Origin: Cytophagales bacterium
GTDB lineage: Bacteria; Bacteroidota; Bacteroidia; Cytophagales; Cyclobacteriaceae
Assembly (NCBI GenBank): GCA_016124425.1
Contig: WGNT01000072.1
Coordinates: 1-45,983, forward strand
Direction of reading: 5' to 3'
DNA length: 45,983 nt
The notes under the pieces were generated by a model. It saw only the letters and a program-made list of their open reading frames with translations, was not told where the DNA came from and did no database searches. Position numbers and translations under genes: made by a program. The first letter of the stretch is position 1. Each line of letters starts with the position of its first letter. Below are positions 1 through 9,006 of this stretch, piece after piece.

Positions 1-906
1 AGTAATTTTTGCGGCTAATGGGGTCATTTTTTCGGATAGCATCCGCTCCACGGCAGCTGCCAGACTTGTTCCATATTGGATTGCCAACGGGATAGATCTA
101 CGTGGAATGGGGTTTTGGTCACCGGAGGCACCTTGGAAAAACATGGCAACAGTACCGGGAAATAATTTTTCAAGTTCAATCTGTGCGTATCCCGGATAGT
201 CTCCCGACCACCCGTAATGGTCGAGCACAGTGGGGTGGCAGGCATATCCAAAAATTACAGACAACAAGGCTCCCTCTGTAGTTTCAATCTTGATTACGGG
301 TACGGCATAGTCGTTTGGGCCTACAAGGTCTTTGACCGATGCGATTGTACCTTCTGCATTGTTGCGGCGGTTAACCTGAAAACGGGCGGTTCCGTTGCCA
401 GCAGAAATCCTTACCGGCAACTTAGCGGCGTTGGCTTCGGCTACCAGATCTATTACCTTGTTTTCCAACCACCGGCTGTATTCGGAAATTAAGATACGCT
501 GCGCTTGATCAAGCGGGTAGATATCATAAAGCGCTTCTTCAAGCACGGGCCCTGAATGGGTGTGTGAGCCATTGAGTATTACCTGACTTTTATCCAATCC
601 AAACTCCCTGTGTAGCGCAGTTCGAATCCGATCGGACATTTTCTTGGGGAAGCCCAGTATATCCGCGGTGACGAGGACAACTTGATTCTTATCTTGATCT
701 TTTAAAAGTACTACCTTGGCATACAGGTCATGGTACGTTTCCGTAGCTTCATGGGTGCGTGCCGCATAGCCTGCCATCCACATGTTGGTCTGCGGAGTGA
801 TTATGGCTTTACTTATTCCCGCTTGCCAAGTAAGCGTGTCAGTTTGTCCAAAGGCGCCTGTACAGACGACAAGCATCAGTACGGCAAGTTTTAGCGATCG
901 TTTCAT
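1..906 (-). CDS. Neutral/alkaline ceramidase-like secreted protein, C-terminus outside the window
   Basis: The reading frame is open from an ATG at 906 to the window edge (302 codons), so the C-terminal part is missing. The N-terminus is a signal peptide (MKRSLKLAVLMLVV, cleavage near AFGQ), so the product is exported. Next come ITP and MAGYAAR, as in the first strand of neutral ceramidases, then NGSHTHSGP (family zinc-binding histidines), GYACHPTVLD and GASGDQNP. Characterised neutral ceramidases hydrolyse N-acyl sphingolipids; Bacteroidota homologues are often of unproven substrate. It lies 67 nt downstream of the BNR/ThuA gene on the same strand, so the two may be co-transcribed. Family assignment is fairly sure; the substrate is not. 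Confidence 0.8.
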   Translation of the reverse strand, partial: MKRSLKLAVLMLVVCTGAFGQTDTLTWQAGISKAIITPQTNMWMAGYAARTHEATETYHDLYAKVVLLKDQDKNQVVLVTADILGFPKKMSDRIRTALHREFGLDKSQVILNGSHTHSGPVLEEALYDIYPLDQAQRILISEYSRWLENKVIDLVAEANAAKLPVRISAGNGTARFQVNRRNNAEGTIASVKDLVGPNDYAVPVIKIETTEGALLSVIFGYACHPTVLDHYGWSGDYPGYAQIELEKLFPGTVAMFFQGASGDQNPIPRRSIPLAIQYGTSLAAAVERMLSEKMTPLAAKIT

Positions 907-973
907 TTGCAGGTGAGAATGGGAAAGGTGACAGCATGTCGGTTGAGAAATTTTTTCAAACGTAAAGTCGGGA

Positions 974-3067
974 CTATTTTAAGGCCCATTCCACCGCATT
1001 TTCCAATAGCAGCTGAAAGGGGGGACTGGTAAAATCTGTCGGATAGCCCAAAGAGGTGTAGAAGATTTTGCTTTTGCCGACTTGCCTGACAAACGCGACG
1101 GGTTCATCAAATGTCGCAGCAGATCCTCTCAGTAATTGCTTTGTTGAGGTATCAGCAGACAGCGGATTAATCAGGTATATGTTTCCCTGACTTGTCCATG
1201 AAGACGTTGGAATTCCGCGGAGAATGGGGTGCTTTTTGTTTTTTTTGACTAGGGAAACTATTGTCGGAGCGTCTGCCGGACCATACCCACGATTCTCATG
1301 ACCTAAAATTTCCGGAACAAAATCCCACCATGTCTGGTGTCCGTCCGTTACTTGTTCTTCAGGCACCGAAAAGGCATGGTTGGCGGTACGTATTCCAATT
1401 AGAGGTTTTCCCTTTTGCAGGTGTTGTTGAATCAACTGGAGTTGGGCATGGGGAAGCGCCACCCGCCGTATAAAAACAACGAGCAAGTCTGCTGATGCAA
1501 TTTCGTCTTTTTTTGGAAAGGCATATCCCTCTCTCGGTCCCTCACCCAACTGTACCGCAGTACGGTATCCCTTCTCCTCAGCCAATCCGTTTGCAAAGTT
1601 TGGAATCGTCCAGGTGGCCTCGTAGTTGTTTGGGTCTTCACTGATAAGGAACGTGATTTTTTTGTTTGCTGCAGCCGTTCTTTCGTCCGCTGTCGCTTTT
1701 TTGCCGTAGAAAAAAACCTTTCCTTTCACGCTTAGTCGATAATCCTTATACGTAGTATATCGGCCATTTAGCCAGAGCACCACTTCTTTTTCGTTATCAG
1801 CAAGAACGATGGGCCTGATGTTGTCTTCACTTGACTGATAGGTGAGGGGGGACCAGGTCCATGTTTTGGTTTTCTCCGACAGTTGTCCCCGGAAAATCTC
1901 GTACCTGCTTTGTCCAGTTGCATCGAGTGATTTGCCGGTTACCGGATCCACATCTGTAGAGATATAAACGAGCCCTTGATTGCGAGGATGGAGGGTAATC
2001 AATCCGGTATACTCATTTTCTCCAGGATATAACCGGCTGCCGGCATAGGCGATTTCTTGTTCCGTCCAAGTAGTTCCGTCCCAGGATGCAACATGGTAGC
2101 GGTGGTCAAACCCTCCCAATGCGGTATTGCGGGTTTCTCCCCGTGTGATGGGATCCTTGGTTACCGAAAAGGCGATATAGGGATTGCCTTGCGCGTTTAA
2201 CTTGATGTCGCTTGTCCACGCCACGTCTTCCCGCGTGGCAGCATTTCCGTCATATACCATGGTGAAATCCGTGGGTTTGTAGGGGCTGTTTGCGGTTCTA
2301 CTGATGGGACCTACGAGGGTACCGTCTGAGCGGTAGAGGTTTCCCCCCTCATAGTACCCATGATAGATGCTGTTGTTATAGTGTCTCGGATGTTCTTCGG
2401 TCGTAATGAAATGTATTTTGCTTTTTCCGTCAGAAGCATATCGCAGGTACGCCCGGCCAAAGTCTTCAAAAAGCCTACCCCCAAAATCCCAGGTTTCACC
2501 TTCGTCAGTCGATACGAGGAAATGTGGATTGTTTTGGTTTCCACGATAAAAGTTAAAGGTCTCCCCGGTATCTTCCAGCCGGTATACATTCGAATAGCAA
2601 ACCCTTCCGTTTGTTTTGATCGTTTTTTCTTCCGACCAGGAACGGATATCTCCTTTAGAAGCGCTAATTCGGTAGCGAATGAGGGAATCGATGGAGTGGC
2701 CGGCATAGACGCTTAACAATTTGCCATCTGTACGGACCATCAGGGCACTTACATTATGGTCATCGGCCGGTAGCGTATGTTCGGATAAAACCGAAGCGGT
2801 TGCTTGGTTTTTCCGAAGGTCCCATGCTGTGACGGTATTTGCGCCGGAAGCGGTTACTCCGGAGAAAATCACCTTGTCGCCGAGTAAAACTGCCCGATCA
2901 TCCTGAAACCAGCACCAGCTTCCGTCTTCGGATAGGGTTTGTATTTCACCTTTGCGGATCGCATCCGCAAAGCCTTTTTGTCCCCAAAGGGTATGAAATT
3001 GCAAGCTGAATGTGCCGCAAAGTAGTAAGAATAGCAATCTGGAGGTCATGAAATTTGGGATTAGCAA
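974..3067 (-). CDS. Secreted BNR-4 repeat protein fused to a ThuA-like domain
   Basis: A 697-residue protein with a signal peptide ending near residue 29 (ATG at 3067; an in-frame ATG at 3049 would give a cleaner signal peptide). Residues about 30-455 look like a BNR_4-type beta-propeller, with Asp-box-like strands and phrases such as VSTDEGETWDFGG. Residues 469-697 form a ThuA-like domain (class I glutamine amidotransferase-like fold): KKITFLISED, then LLVVFIRR, GKPLIGIRTANHAF and a C-terminal FYTSLGYPTDF. Such fusions occur in Bacteroidota polysaccharide and sugar catabolism clusters, but no enzymatic activity can be assigned here. It is followed 67 nt later by the ceramidase-like gene. Placement is probably periplasm or cell surface. 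Confidence 0.82.
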   Translation of the reverse strand: MLIPNFMTSRLLFLLLCGTFSLQFHTLWGQKGFADAIRKGEIQTLSEDGSWCWFQDDRAVLLGDKVIFSGVTASGANTVTAWDLRKNQATASVLSEHTLPADDHNVSALMVRTDGKLLSVYAGHSIDSLIRYRISASKGDIRSWSEEKTIKTNGRVCYSNVYRLEDTGETFNFYRGNQNNPHFLVSTDEGETWDFGGRLFEDFGRAYLRYASDGKSKIHFITTEEHPRHYNNSIYHGYYEGGNLYRSDGTLVGPISRTANSPYKPTDFTMVYDGNAATREDVAWTSDIKLNAQGNPYIAFSVTKDPITRGETRNTALGGFDHRYHVASWDGTTWTEQEIAYAGSRLYPGENEYTGLITLHPRNQGLVYISTDVDPVTGKSLDATGQSRYEIFRGQLSEKTKTWTWSPLTYQSSEDNIRPIVLADNEKEVVLWLNGRYTTYKDYRLSVKGKVFFYGKKATADERTAAANKKITFLISEDPNNYEATWTIPNFANGLAEEKGYRTAVQLGEGPREGYAFPKKDEIASADLLVVFIRRVALPHAQLQLIQQHLQKGKPLIGIRTANHAFSVPEEQVTDGHQTWWDFVPEILGHENRGYGPADAPTIVSLVKKNKKHPILRGIPTSSWTSQGNIYLINPLSADTSTKQLLRGSAATFDEPVAFVRQVGKSKIFYTSLGYPTDFTSPPFQLLLENAVEWALK

Positions 3068-3088
3068 CTGATCTACCTGCTAAAAATA

Positions 3089-3103
3089 AAGGATAAAATC
3101 CTT
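3089..3103. promoter_or_regulatory. Short inverted repeat in the promoter region of the BNR/ceramidase pair
   Basis: AAGGAT-AAA-ATCCTT is a perfect 6-bp inverted repeat 22-36 nt upstream of the BNR gene start. On the minus strand it falls between a TTG and TATTTTTA, a one-mismatch match to the Bacteroidota -7 box TAnnTTTG. A further half-site AAAGGATAAA lies near 3138-3147. It could be an operator; the site is short and could be chance. Confidence 0.3.
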
Positions 3104-3218
3104 CCAAACACCATAAAGGAGTTGAGGGCCTAAAAAAAAAGGATAAACGGCCCCTTTGGAGGCTTGTTACGCCTTACTACTCATTGTTAAAGCACTGTTC
3201 ATGCCCGAAGGGGACGTA

Positions 3219-4538
3219 TCAGTGCGTCTCGTACTGCCATTCAGGCTCCATGACTTCTACGACGCCCTTTTCGTTAATCTCTTTTAGGGTAACCGTTTTG
3301 ATTTCGTTGATAAGCAAGGGGTCATATTTTGCAGTTACACGGATGTAATTTTCCGTGAAGCCATGCATCATACCATCTTCAATATCTTCCTCGAACAAGA
3401 CCTGATAGGTCTTTCCTAGATTTTCTTCGTAAAAATGCCTTCTTTTTTTCTCCGAAAGAATGCGCAGCATTTTAGACCGCTCGTTTCTTTTTCGCATGGG
3501 AACTATCTCCTCCATTTCCGCCGCTCTGGTATTGGGGCGTTCGGAATAGGTGAACACATGCAGGTAGGAGATGGGCAGTTCATTGAGAAACTGGTAGGTT
3601 TCTAAAAAAAGCGCATCCGTCTCTCCCGGAAATCCGACGATGACATCCACGCCGATACAGCAATGCGGCATCAACTCCTTGATCTTGGCTACCCGATCCT
3701 CATAAAGTTCCCTGAGGTATCTTCTACCCATGCTCCGTAGTATTGCATTGCTTCCGGATTGCAGGGGAATGTGAAAATGGGAGACAAACTGTTTTGATTT
3801 AGCAACAAATCCAATAATTTCGTTGGTCAGCAAATTGGGTTCTATCGACGAGATGCGAAAGCGGGGAATTCCATCTACCTCATCTAATGCTTTTACCAAA
3901 TCGAAAAAACGGGCCTTCCTTTTACCTTCTTCTATGCCAAAGTCACCGATATTGACGCCGGTAAGCACCACTTCTTTTACTGGAGAGTAGGCTATTTCCC
4001 GGGCTGCCGCCAAGATGTTTTCGACGCTGTCGCTTCTGCTTTTTCCCCTGGCAAGGGGGATTGTACAAAATGCACAACCGTAGTTGCAGCCATCCTGTAC
4101 TTTCAGAAAGGTACGGGTGCGGTCATGCATGCTAAAGGCGGTGTTAAACGCTGTGGCCTCTCCGATCTCTGAGGCAAGTACTTTGGTCTCTTGCGCTTTG
4201 GCAAAATCATCTAGCAGTTCTATGAGTCGAAATTTTTCCGCAGCTCCTAGCACCGCATCCACTCCCGCTATTGTAGCGATTTCTTGAGGCTTGAGTTGGG
4301 CGTAGCATCCGATGATCGCAACGTAGGATTGGGGGGATATTTTTTTTGCCTCATTGACGATCTTTTTACATTTTTTATCGGCGTTTTCCGTCACGGAGCA
4401 GGTATTGATAATAAAAATATCCGGAGTCTCTTCAAAGCCTACCTTTTGATAGCCCTTCTTTTCAAACATGCGGCTAATCGTGGAGGTTTCGGAGTAATTT
4501 AACTTACATCCCAACGTATAGAAGGCAACTTTTTTCAA
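3219..4538 (-). CDS. mtaB: tRNA-t6A37 methylthiotransferase MtaB
   Basis: A 439-residue radical-SAM methylthiotransferase that converts t6A37 to ms2t6A37 in tRNAs reading ANN codons. The N-terminal MTTase domain opens with TLGCKLNYSE, typical of MtaB rather than MiaB, and supplies three cysteines for the auxiliary 4Fe-4S cluster (C11, C47, C78). The radical SAM triad is C151-NYG-C155-AF-C158. PLQSGSNAILRSMGRRY is the conserved distal motif, and a TRAM-like segment closes the protein at about 375-435. Length is normal. A well-formed promoter lies directly upstream and points the same way, so the gene is probably monocistronic. Its start is divergent from glnN. Confidence 0.95.
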   Translation of the reverse strand: MKKVAFYTLGCKLNYSETSTISRMFEKKGYQKVGFEETPDIFIINTCSVTENADKKCKKIVNEAKKISPQSYVAIIGCYAQLKPQEIATIAGVDAVLGAAEKFRLIELLDDFAKAQETKVLASEIGEATAFNTAFSMHDRTRTFLKVQDGCNYGCAFCTIPLARGKSRSDSVENILAAAREIAYSPVKEVVLTGVNIGDFGIEEGKRKARFFDLVKALDEVDGIPRFRISSIEPNLLTNEIIGFVAKSKQFVSHFHIPLQSGSNAILRSMGRRYLRELYEDRVAKIKELMPHCCIGVDVIVGFPGETDALFLETYQFLNELPISYLHVFTYSERPNTRAAEMEEIVPMRKRNERSKMLRILSEKKRRHFYEENLGKTYQVLFEEDIEDGMMHGFTENYIRVTAKYDPLLINEIKTVTLKEINEKGVVEVMEPEWQYETH

Positions 4539-4564
4539 AACCGGATCATTTTTTAATCAGAATA

Positions 4565-4594
4565 CAAATTTAGCGATAAATCCGGGTTTTTCAA
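4565..4594 (-). promoter_or_regulatory. Bacteroidota-type promoter of mtaB
   Basis: On the minus strand there is a TTG, 19 nt, then TAAATTTG, an exact match to TTG-N17-23-TAnnTTTG. The expected start of transcription is about 20 nt upstream of the mtaB ATG at 4538. Confidence 0.7.
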
Positions 4595-4712
4595 TTTTCG
4601 CGAATTTCTGCTTAATACCGCTCAATTAGGCTGTTCGGTTTCATATTTACGGAGATTTGGGGGTGTTTACTGTAAAATTCATAGCAGACCCCTCTTATTT
4701 TTGCCGAAATCA

Positions 4713-4741
4713 TTGTAATGTAAGATATTTTTATACTTTTG
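4713..4741 (+). promoter_or_regulatory. Bacteroidota-type promoter of glnN
   Basis: TTG (4713-4715), 18 nt, then TACTTTTG (4734-4741), an exact match to the Bacteroidota housekeeping consensus. It ends 30 nt before the glnN ATG. No obvious operator was seen around it. Confidence 0.72.
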
Positions 4742-4771
4742 TGTATCGTTTTTAAACCACAAATTTAAACA

Positions 4772-6934
4772 ATGGCAACATTAAGACAACTAGCGTTGAT
4801 GAAGGTGCAGGAGAGGGATACGATAGTTCCCCAGGCACCGTCACTTAAAATTTCAGATTATTTCGGTTCGCAGGTATTTGGACTAAAGGAAATGCAGGAA
4901 TCACTTGCTCCCTCTGTGTTTCAAAGAGTAAGCAGCGCGATCGAAAAGGGTACAAAGATCGACATGTCTACCGCAGAGGAAATCGCCACTGCTGTGAAAA
5001 GTTGGGCAATGTCCAAGGGTGCAACCCACTATACCCACTGGTTCCAGCCATTGACCGGATCTACCGCGGAGAAACATGATACCTTTTTTGATGCGCTTTC
5101 CGGAATGGAAAAGTTCAAGGGCAGTGCGTTGGTGCAGCAAGAGCCTGATGCATCTTCATTTCCAAGTGGAGGTATACGTACTACCTTTGAAGCGAGAGGC
5201 TATACAGCTTGGGATCCAAGTTCTCCGATTTTCGTCTACGATCAGACACTTTGTATTCCTACCATTTTCGTATCATACACGGGAGAGGCACTAGACTTCA
5301 AAACTCCTTTAATCAGATCTACAGAAGCGATCAACAACGCAGCAGTCGATATATGTCAGTTTTTTGACAGAAATGTTCGTAAAGTAACGCCATCCTTGGG
5401 TGTTGAGCAGGAATATTTCGTCATTGACAAGGCATTATATGCTACCCGCCCTGACTTGGTAATGGCTGGAAGAACGGTTTTTGGACATAATCCTGCCCGT
5501 GGACAGCAGCTTGACGACCATTACTTTGGTTCAATCGCTCCGCGTGTGAAGCAATACATGAAGGACTTTGAAATTGAAGCGTGGAAACTCGGCATCCCCG
5601 TATCAACCCGACACAACGAAGTAGCTCCCGGTCAATATGAAGTTGCTCCCCTATTTGAGGAGATCAACAAAGCATCCGACCACAACTTGCTGTTGATGGA
5701 TTTGATGGAGAAAGTTGCCGATAAACATGGTTTGAAAGTATTGTTTCATGAGAAGCCGTTTGCAGGCCTTAACGGAAGCGGAAAACACAACAACTGGTCC
5801 CTTATCACCGATACCGGCGTAAACCTCTTCCAGCCAAGCAATTCTGCCCGTGAAAACTTACAGTTTTTGTGCTTCTTGGTAGGTACAATAAAAGCGGTAT
5901 ATGATTACGCAGATTTGTTAAGGGCAAGTATCGCCTCTGCTGCCAACGACTTCCGATTAGGAGCTAACGAAGCACCTCCTGCTATCATCTCCGTGTTCCT
6001 AGGTACTACGCTTAACAGCATCCTTGATGAACTGGAGCAAAACGGAAATGTGAAAATTGAAAAAGGCGATAACATGTATATGAAGCTCGGTATTACCAAA
6101 ATACCTGAGATCATACTTGACAACACCGACAGAAACCGAACCTCTCCATTTGCATTCACTGGCAACAAGTTTGAGTTCAGAGCTGTAGGATCCAGTGCAA
6201 ACGTGGCAGGCCCAATGACTGCTCTCAACGTTATCGTAGCCGATGTGTTGAAGGAAATGAAGCTTGACATCGACAAAGAGATGGAGGCCGGTAAAGAGAA
6301 GAAAATTGCAATCGTTGATGTATTGAGAAAATACATCAAGGAAAGCAAGCATGTGCGTTTTGAAGGGGACGGCTATTCAGAAGAGTGGGCCAACGAAGCT
6401 GCAAAACGTGGTCTATCCAACCTTAAGAGCACGCCATTCGCCCTTGATGCACTTACCGCTAAAAAGACCGCTGAGCTTTATAAGCGACACAGCGTTCTCA
6501 ATGAGAAGGAACTACACGCCCGACATGAGATCAGGCTTGAGAACTACATCATGCGTGTACAGATTGAATCTCGGGTGATGGGAGATTTAGCCTTAAACCA
6601 CATCATTCCTACTGCCATTCAGTATCAAAACAAACTGATAGAGAACGCCAACGGATTGAAGGGGCTGGGCCTTGACCACCGCGCTGCGATAGAGACTATT
6701 GAGCAAGTAAGTAAGCACATTGAGTCTCTGAAGTCCAATGTAAGCCAAATGACGGAAGCCAGAAAGCAAATCAACAAAGAGGGAGATATCGTCAAAAATG
6801 CGAAACAGTACAGCACCGATGTGAAAGATGCTTACTTTGACAAAATCCGTTATGCAGTTGATAAGCTTGAATTGCTTGTCGATAACGAATCTTGGCCTTT
6901 GGTGAAATACAGAGAAATGTTGTTTTTGAAATAA
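4772..6934 (+). CDS. glnN: Glutamine synthetase type III
   Basis: The 720-residue length is characteristic of GSIII, far longer than GSI. The enzyme makes glutamine from glutamate, ammonia and ATP in the cytoplasm and is the usual form in Bacteroidota. Visible GSIII signatures are WFQPLTGSTAEKHDTF (90-105), VEQEYF (211-216, metal-binding glutamates), HNEVAPGQYE (281-290) and AGLNGSGKHNNWSL (331-344). The C-terminal 200 residues are the GSIII-specific extension, rich in helical, charged segments. It is a single-gene unit: promoter at 4713-4741 and strong terminator at 6949-6978. No PII or amtB gene is adjacent in this window. Assignment is certain. Confidence 0.97.
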   Translation: MATLRQLALMKVQERDTIVPQAPSLKISDYFGSQVFGLKEMQESLAPSVFQRVSSAIEKGTKIDMSTAEEIATAVKSWAMSKGATHYTHWFQPLTGSTAEKHDTFFDALSGMEKFKGSALVQQEPDASSFPSGGIRTTFEARGYTAWDPSSPIFVYDQTLCIPTIFVSYTGEALDFKTPLIRSTEAINNAAVDICQFFDRNVRKVTPSLGVEQEYFVIDKALYATRPDLVMAGRTVFGHNPARGQQLDDHYFGSIAPRVKQYMKDFEIEAWKLGIPVSTRHNEVAPGQYEVAPLFEEINKASDHNLLLMDLMEKVADKHGLKVLFHEKPFAGLNGSGKHNNWSLITDTGVNLFQPSNSARENLQFLCFLVGTIKAVYDYADLLRASIASAANDFRLGANEAPPAIISVFLGTTLNSILDELEQNGNVKIEKGDNMYMKLGITKIPEIILDNTDRNRTSPFAFTGNKFEFRAVGSSANVAGPMTALNVIVADVLKEMKLDIDKEMEAGKEKKIAIVDVLRKYIKESKHVRFEGDGYSEEWANEAAKRGLSNLKSTPFALDALTAKKTAELYKRHSVLNEKELHARHEIRLENYIMRVQIESRVMGDLALNHIIPTAIQYQNKLIENANGLKGLGLDHRAAIETIEQVSKHIESLKSNVSQMTEARKQINKEGDIVKNAKQYSTDVKDAYFDKIRYAVDKLELLVDNESWPLVKYREMLFLK

Positions 6935-6948
6935 AACTAGTAAGGTTA

Positions 6949-6978
6949 AAACCCGGTCGAATGGCCGGGTTTTTTTTT
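6949..6978 (+). terminator. Rho-independent terminator of glnN
   Basis: AACCCGG (6950-6956) pairs with CCGGGTT (6965-6971) around an 8-nt loop, and the T run continues to 6978. It starts 15 nt after the glnN stop codon. Confidence 0.88.
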
Positions 6979-7226
6979 GCCTTTTTTATTTTGGAAAAAC
7001 TGGTTTTACTGAAATATGGGCATGAAATACCACTTTCATTTCCCCTTTTCTGCCAATAGTGGGATTTTAGTATTGCGTAAACTAAAGAAAATTGCGTAGC
7101 TTGGCGAGAAAAGTGTGGGCCATTAGGGTAAGTTTACTTCCAAATGGCATGATAAATGACTAGAAGAATGAATCTGTATCCGTCTTCATTGAACTTGATT
7201 CTGTAGGATCGGACCATGAATTAACA

Positions 7227-8102
7227 ATGTTACCCATGAAAAATAGTTTCCTCCTTGGATTATGTATGCTTGTATTTTCTCCACTGGCCTATGCCCAACA
7301 AAGTAAGGTTTACGACAACCTTAGTATGGAGAGCAAAATTCTGAACATGCCCAGAAAGTATGCGGTGTATTTACCGCCCGGATATGATGTGTCCGAGCGG
7401 TCGTATCCGGTTCTCTACTTGTTGCATGGGGCTGGTGACGATCAGACAGGATGGATACAGTTTGGCGAAGTACAGCATATTGCGGACAAGGCAATCGCGG
7501 ATGGCGTGGCAACTCCCATGATTATCATTATGCCCGATGCCAATACAGGGCAACGTGGATACTTTAACGATGTTAATAACGCGTGGCGGTATGAGGATTT
7601 CTTTTTTGAAGAACTGCTTCCGTACGTGGAGGAGAAATACCGAATCAAATCCGAAAAACGCTATCGGGCAATAGCAGGTCTCTCTATGGGGGGAGGAGGG
7701 TCTTTTTTCTACGCCATGCATAGACCGGATCTTTTCTCGTCTTCCTGTCCACTTAGTGCTTCTCTAAGAAACTATACCTTAGATTCATTTAAGCAAGGAC
7801 TTGAAACCAACAAGGTAACGCTCAAAAACCCAGCGGGCCTAGAGGCATATTTTGATAAACACCAAGCCCTCCGTCAGATAGAAACCAATGACTTGGAAGC
7901 CATGAAATCCGTTCGGTGGTATTTCGACTGCGGCGATGATGATTTCCTTTATGAAGGCAACAGCTTAGTACATATCGCATTGAAAAAGAAAGAAGTACCC
8001 CATGAATTTCGAATACGGGATGGGGGACATACGTGGGGATATTGGAGATCGGCACTGCCAGAGGTTCTAGCCTTTGTTACCGTCAGCTTTCATCAGAGGT
8101 AA
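7227..8102 (+). CDS. Secreted alpha/beta-hydrolase esterase (esterase D / XynZ-type)
   Basis: A 291-residue exported serine esterase. The signal peptide runs to about residue 23 (PLAYAQ); the ATG at 7236 (MKNSFLLGLC) may be the true start. YLLHGAGDDQTGW carries the oxyanion-hole HG motif. The nucleophile elbow is GLSMGGG with Ser153; the likely acid is an Asp in CGDDDF (236-240) and the likely base is His268 in DGGHTW. This matches the esterase family that includes feruloyl and acetyl-xylan esterases and carbohydrate esterase family 1. Actual substrate is unknown; a carbohydrate ester is plausible given the secreted location. The next gene follows on the same strand. Confidence 0.87.
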   Translation: MLPMKNSFLLGLCMLVFSPLAYAQQSKVYDNLSMESKILNMPRKYAVYLPPGYDVSERSYPVLYLLHGAGDDQTGWIQFGEVQHIADKAIADGVATPMIIIMPDANTGQRGYFNDVNNAWRYEDFFFEELLPYVEEKYRIKSEKRYRAIAGLSMGGGGSFFYAMHRPDLFSSSCPLSASLRNYTLDSFKQGLETNKVTLKNPAGLEAYFDKHQALRQIETNDLEAMKSVRWYFDCGDDDFLYEGNSLVHIALKKKEVPHEFRIRDGGHTWGYWRSALPEVLAFVTVSFHQR

Positions 8103-8197
8103 GTTTATTGAAATTCAAAAAGTGATGACTTATGCGTCTTGCCTGCAATGCTATTATTGTCTATTTTTCGCCAAATAGGATATTCCTTCTTAAAGGT

Positions 8198-8665
8198 ATG
8201 GTAGTTATTCGGAGGTGGATTTGTATCGTTTTCTTATTAGGGGGCATATTTCCTGCTTATGCACAAATCCAAAATCCTGCATACGACGAGGAACTAGCCG
8301 AGAAGCTCGGCGCAGATGATTATGGAATGAAGTCATACCTCTTTGTTTTGTTGAAGACTGGAACAAATTCGAATTCTGATCCAGCATTTATCGCCCGCTG
8401 TTTTGAAGGGCACATGGCTAATATAGAAAAACTGGTAAACGAGGGTAAACTAATCGTGGCAGGACCGTTTGGAAAGAATGATCAAACTTACAGGGGATTA
8501 TTCATTTTGACTGAAACGGACCATTTCCGTGCTAGGGACCTATTAAATGATGATCCTGCAATCAAAGCAGGCCTTTTGGACCTAGAACTATTTGATTGGT
8601 ATGGATCTGCAGCCCTGGGTGAATATTTGAAAGTTTCGGATAAAATCTGGAAAGTGAAACCCTAA
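8198..8665 (+). CDS. Secreted YciI-like domain protein
   Basis: The start is set at the ATG at 8198 because MVVIRRWICIVFLLGGIFPA gives a normal signal peptide (cleavage near AYAQ); the frame is open from an ATG at 8132 but that would bury the signal. The mature part of about 130 residues contains a YciI-type ferredoxin-like fold: RCFEGHMANIEKLVNEGKL, IVAGPFG, GLFILTE, then NDDPAIKAG, the family's conserved His and Asp-Pro positions. YciI proteins are usually cytoplasmic, so an exported version is mildly unusual, though common in Bacteroidota. Function is unknown. It lies 95 nt downstream of the esterase gene. Confidence 0.75.
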   Translation: MVVIRRWICIVFLLGGIFPAYAQIQNPAYDEELAEKLGADDYGMKSYLFVLLKTGTNSNSDPAFIARCFEGHMANIEKLVNEGKLIVAGPFGKNDQTYRGLFILTETDHFRARDLLNDDPAIKAGLLDLELFDWYGSAALGEYLKVSDKIWKVKP

Positions 8666-9006
8666 AGAGATCAAATCGAGCATGGGCAATTAACTTAATG
8701 TGGCGAATGAAAGATATTTCTGTAGTTCTTTCAACTATGCACCTTGATAGTACCTTCAAACTAGTAAATTAAGAATGGCAGATGACATGATATGAGGCAT
8801 GTTTTTCTTTTGGAAACTATATCAAACATGGATAAACAGGAACACCTGTAACGGGAATACTAACCTCTGCCAAAGTTGGGGTTTATACAAAAAATGCACC
8901 TGAACTTCTAATGTGATCTTTCATGACCAAAAGGGATGGCATGGAATATAATACGGCTATTCAAATACCTGTGAAAAAGTAAATCAGTAAACATTTAGAT
9001 TTTCCG
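8666..9006. other. 341-nt intergenic region with no recognised feature
   Basis: Between the YciI-like gene and corA I find no convincing gene, hairpin or exact promoter. Two tiny plus-strand frames exist (25 codons from 8699; 19 codons ending just before 9000 with MEYNTAIQIPVKK) but neither has any support. It may hold gene debris. Confidence 0.4.

Noticed and set aside
7000-7226. Promoter or small RNA between the glnN terminator and the esterase gene
   Set aside because: No exact TAnnTTTG with a spaced TTG and no stable hairpin with a T run besides the glnN terminator.
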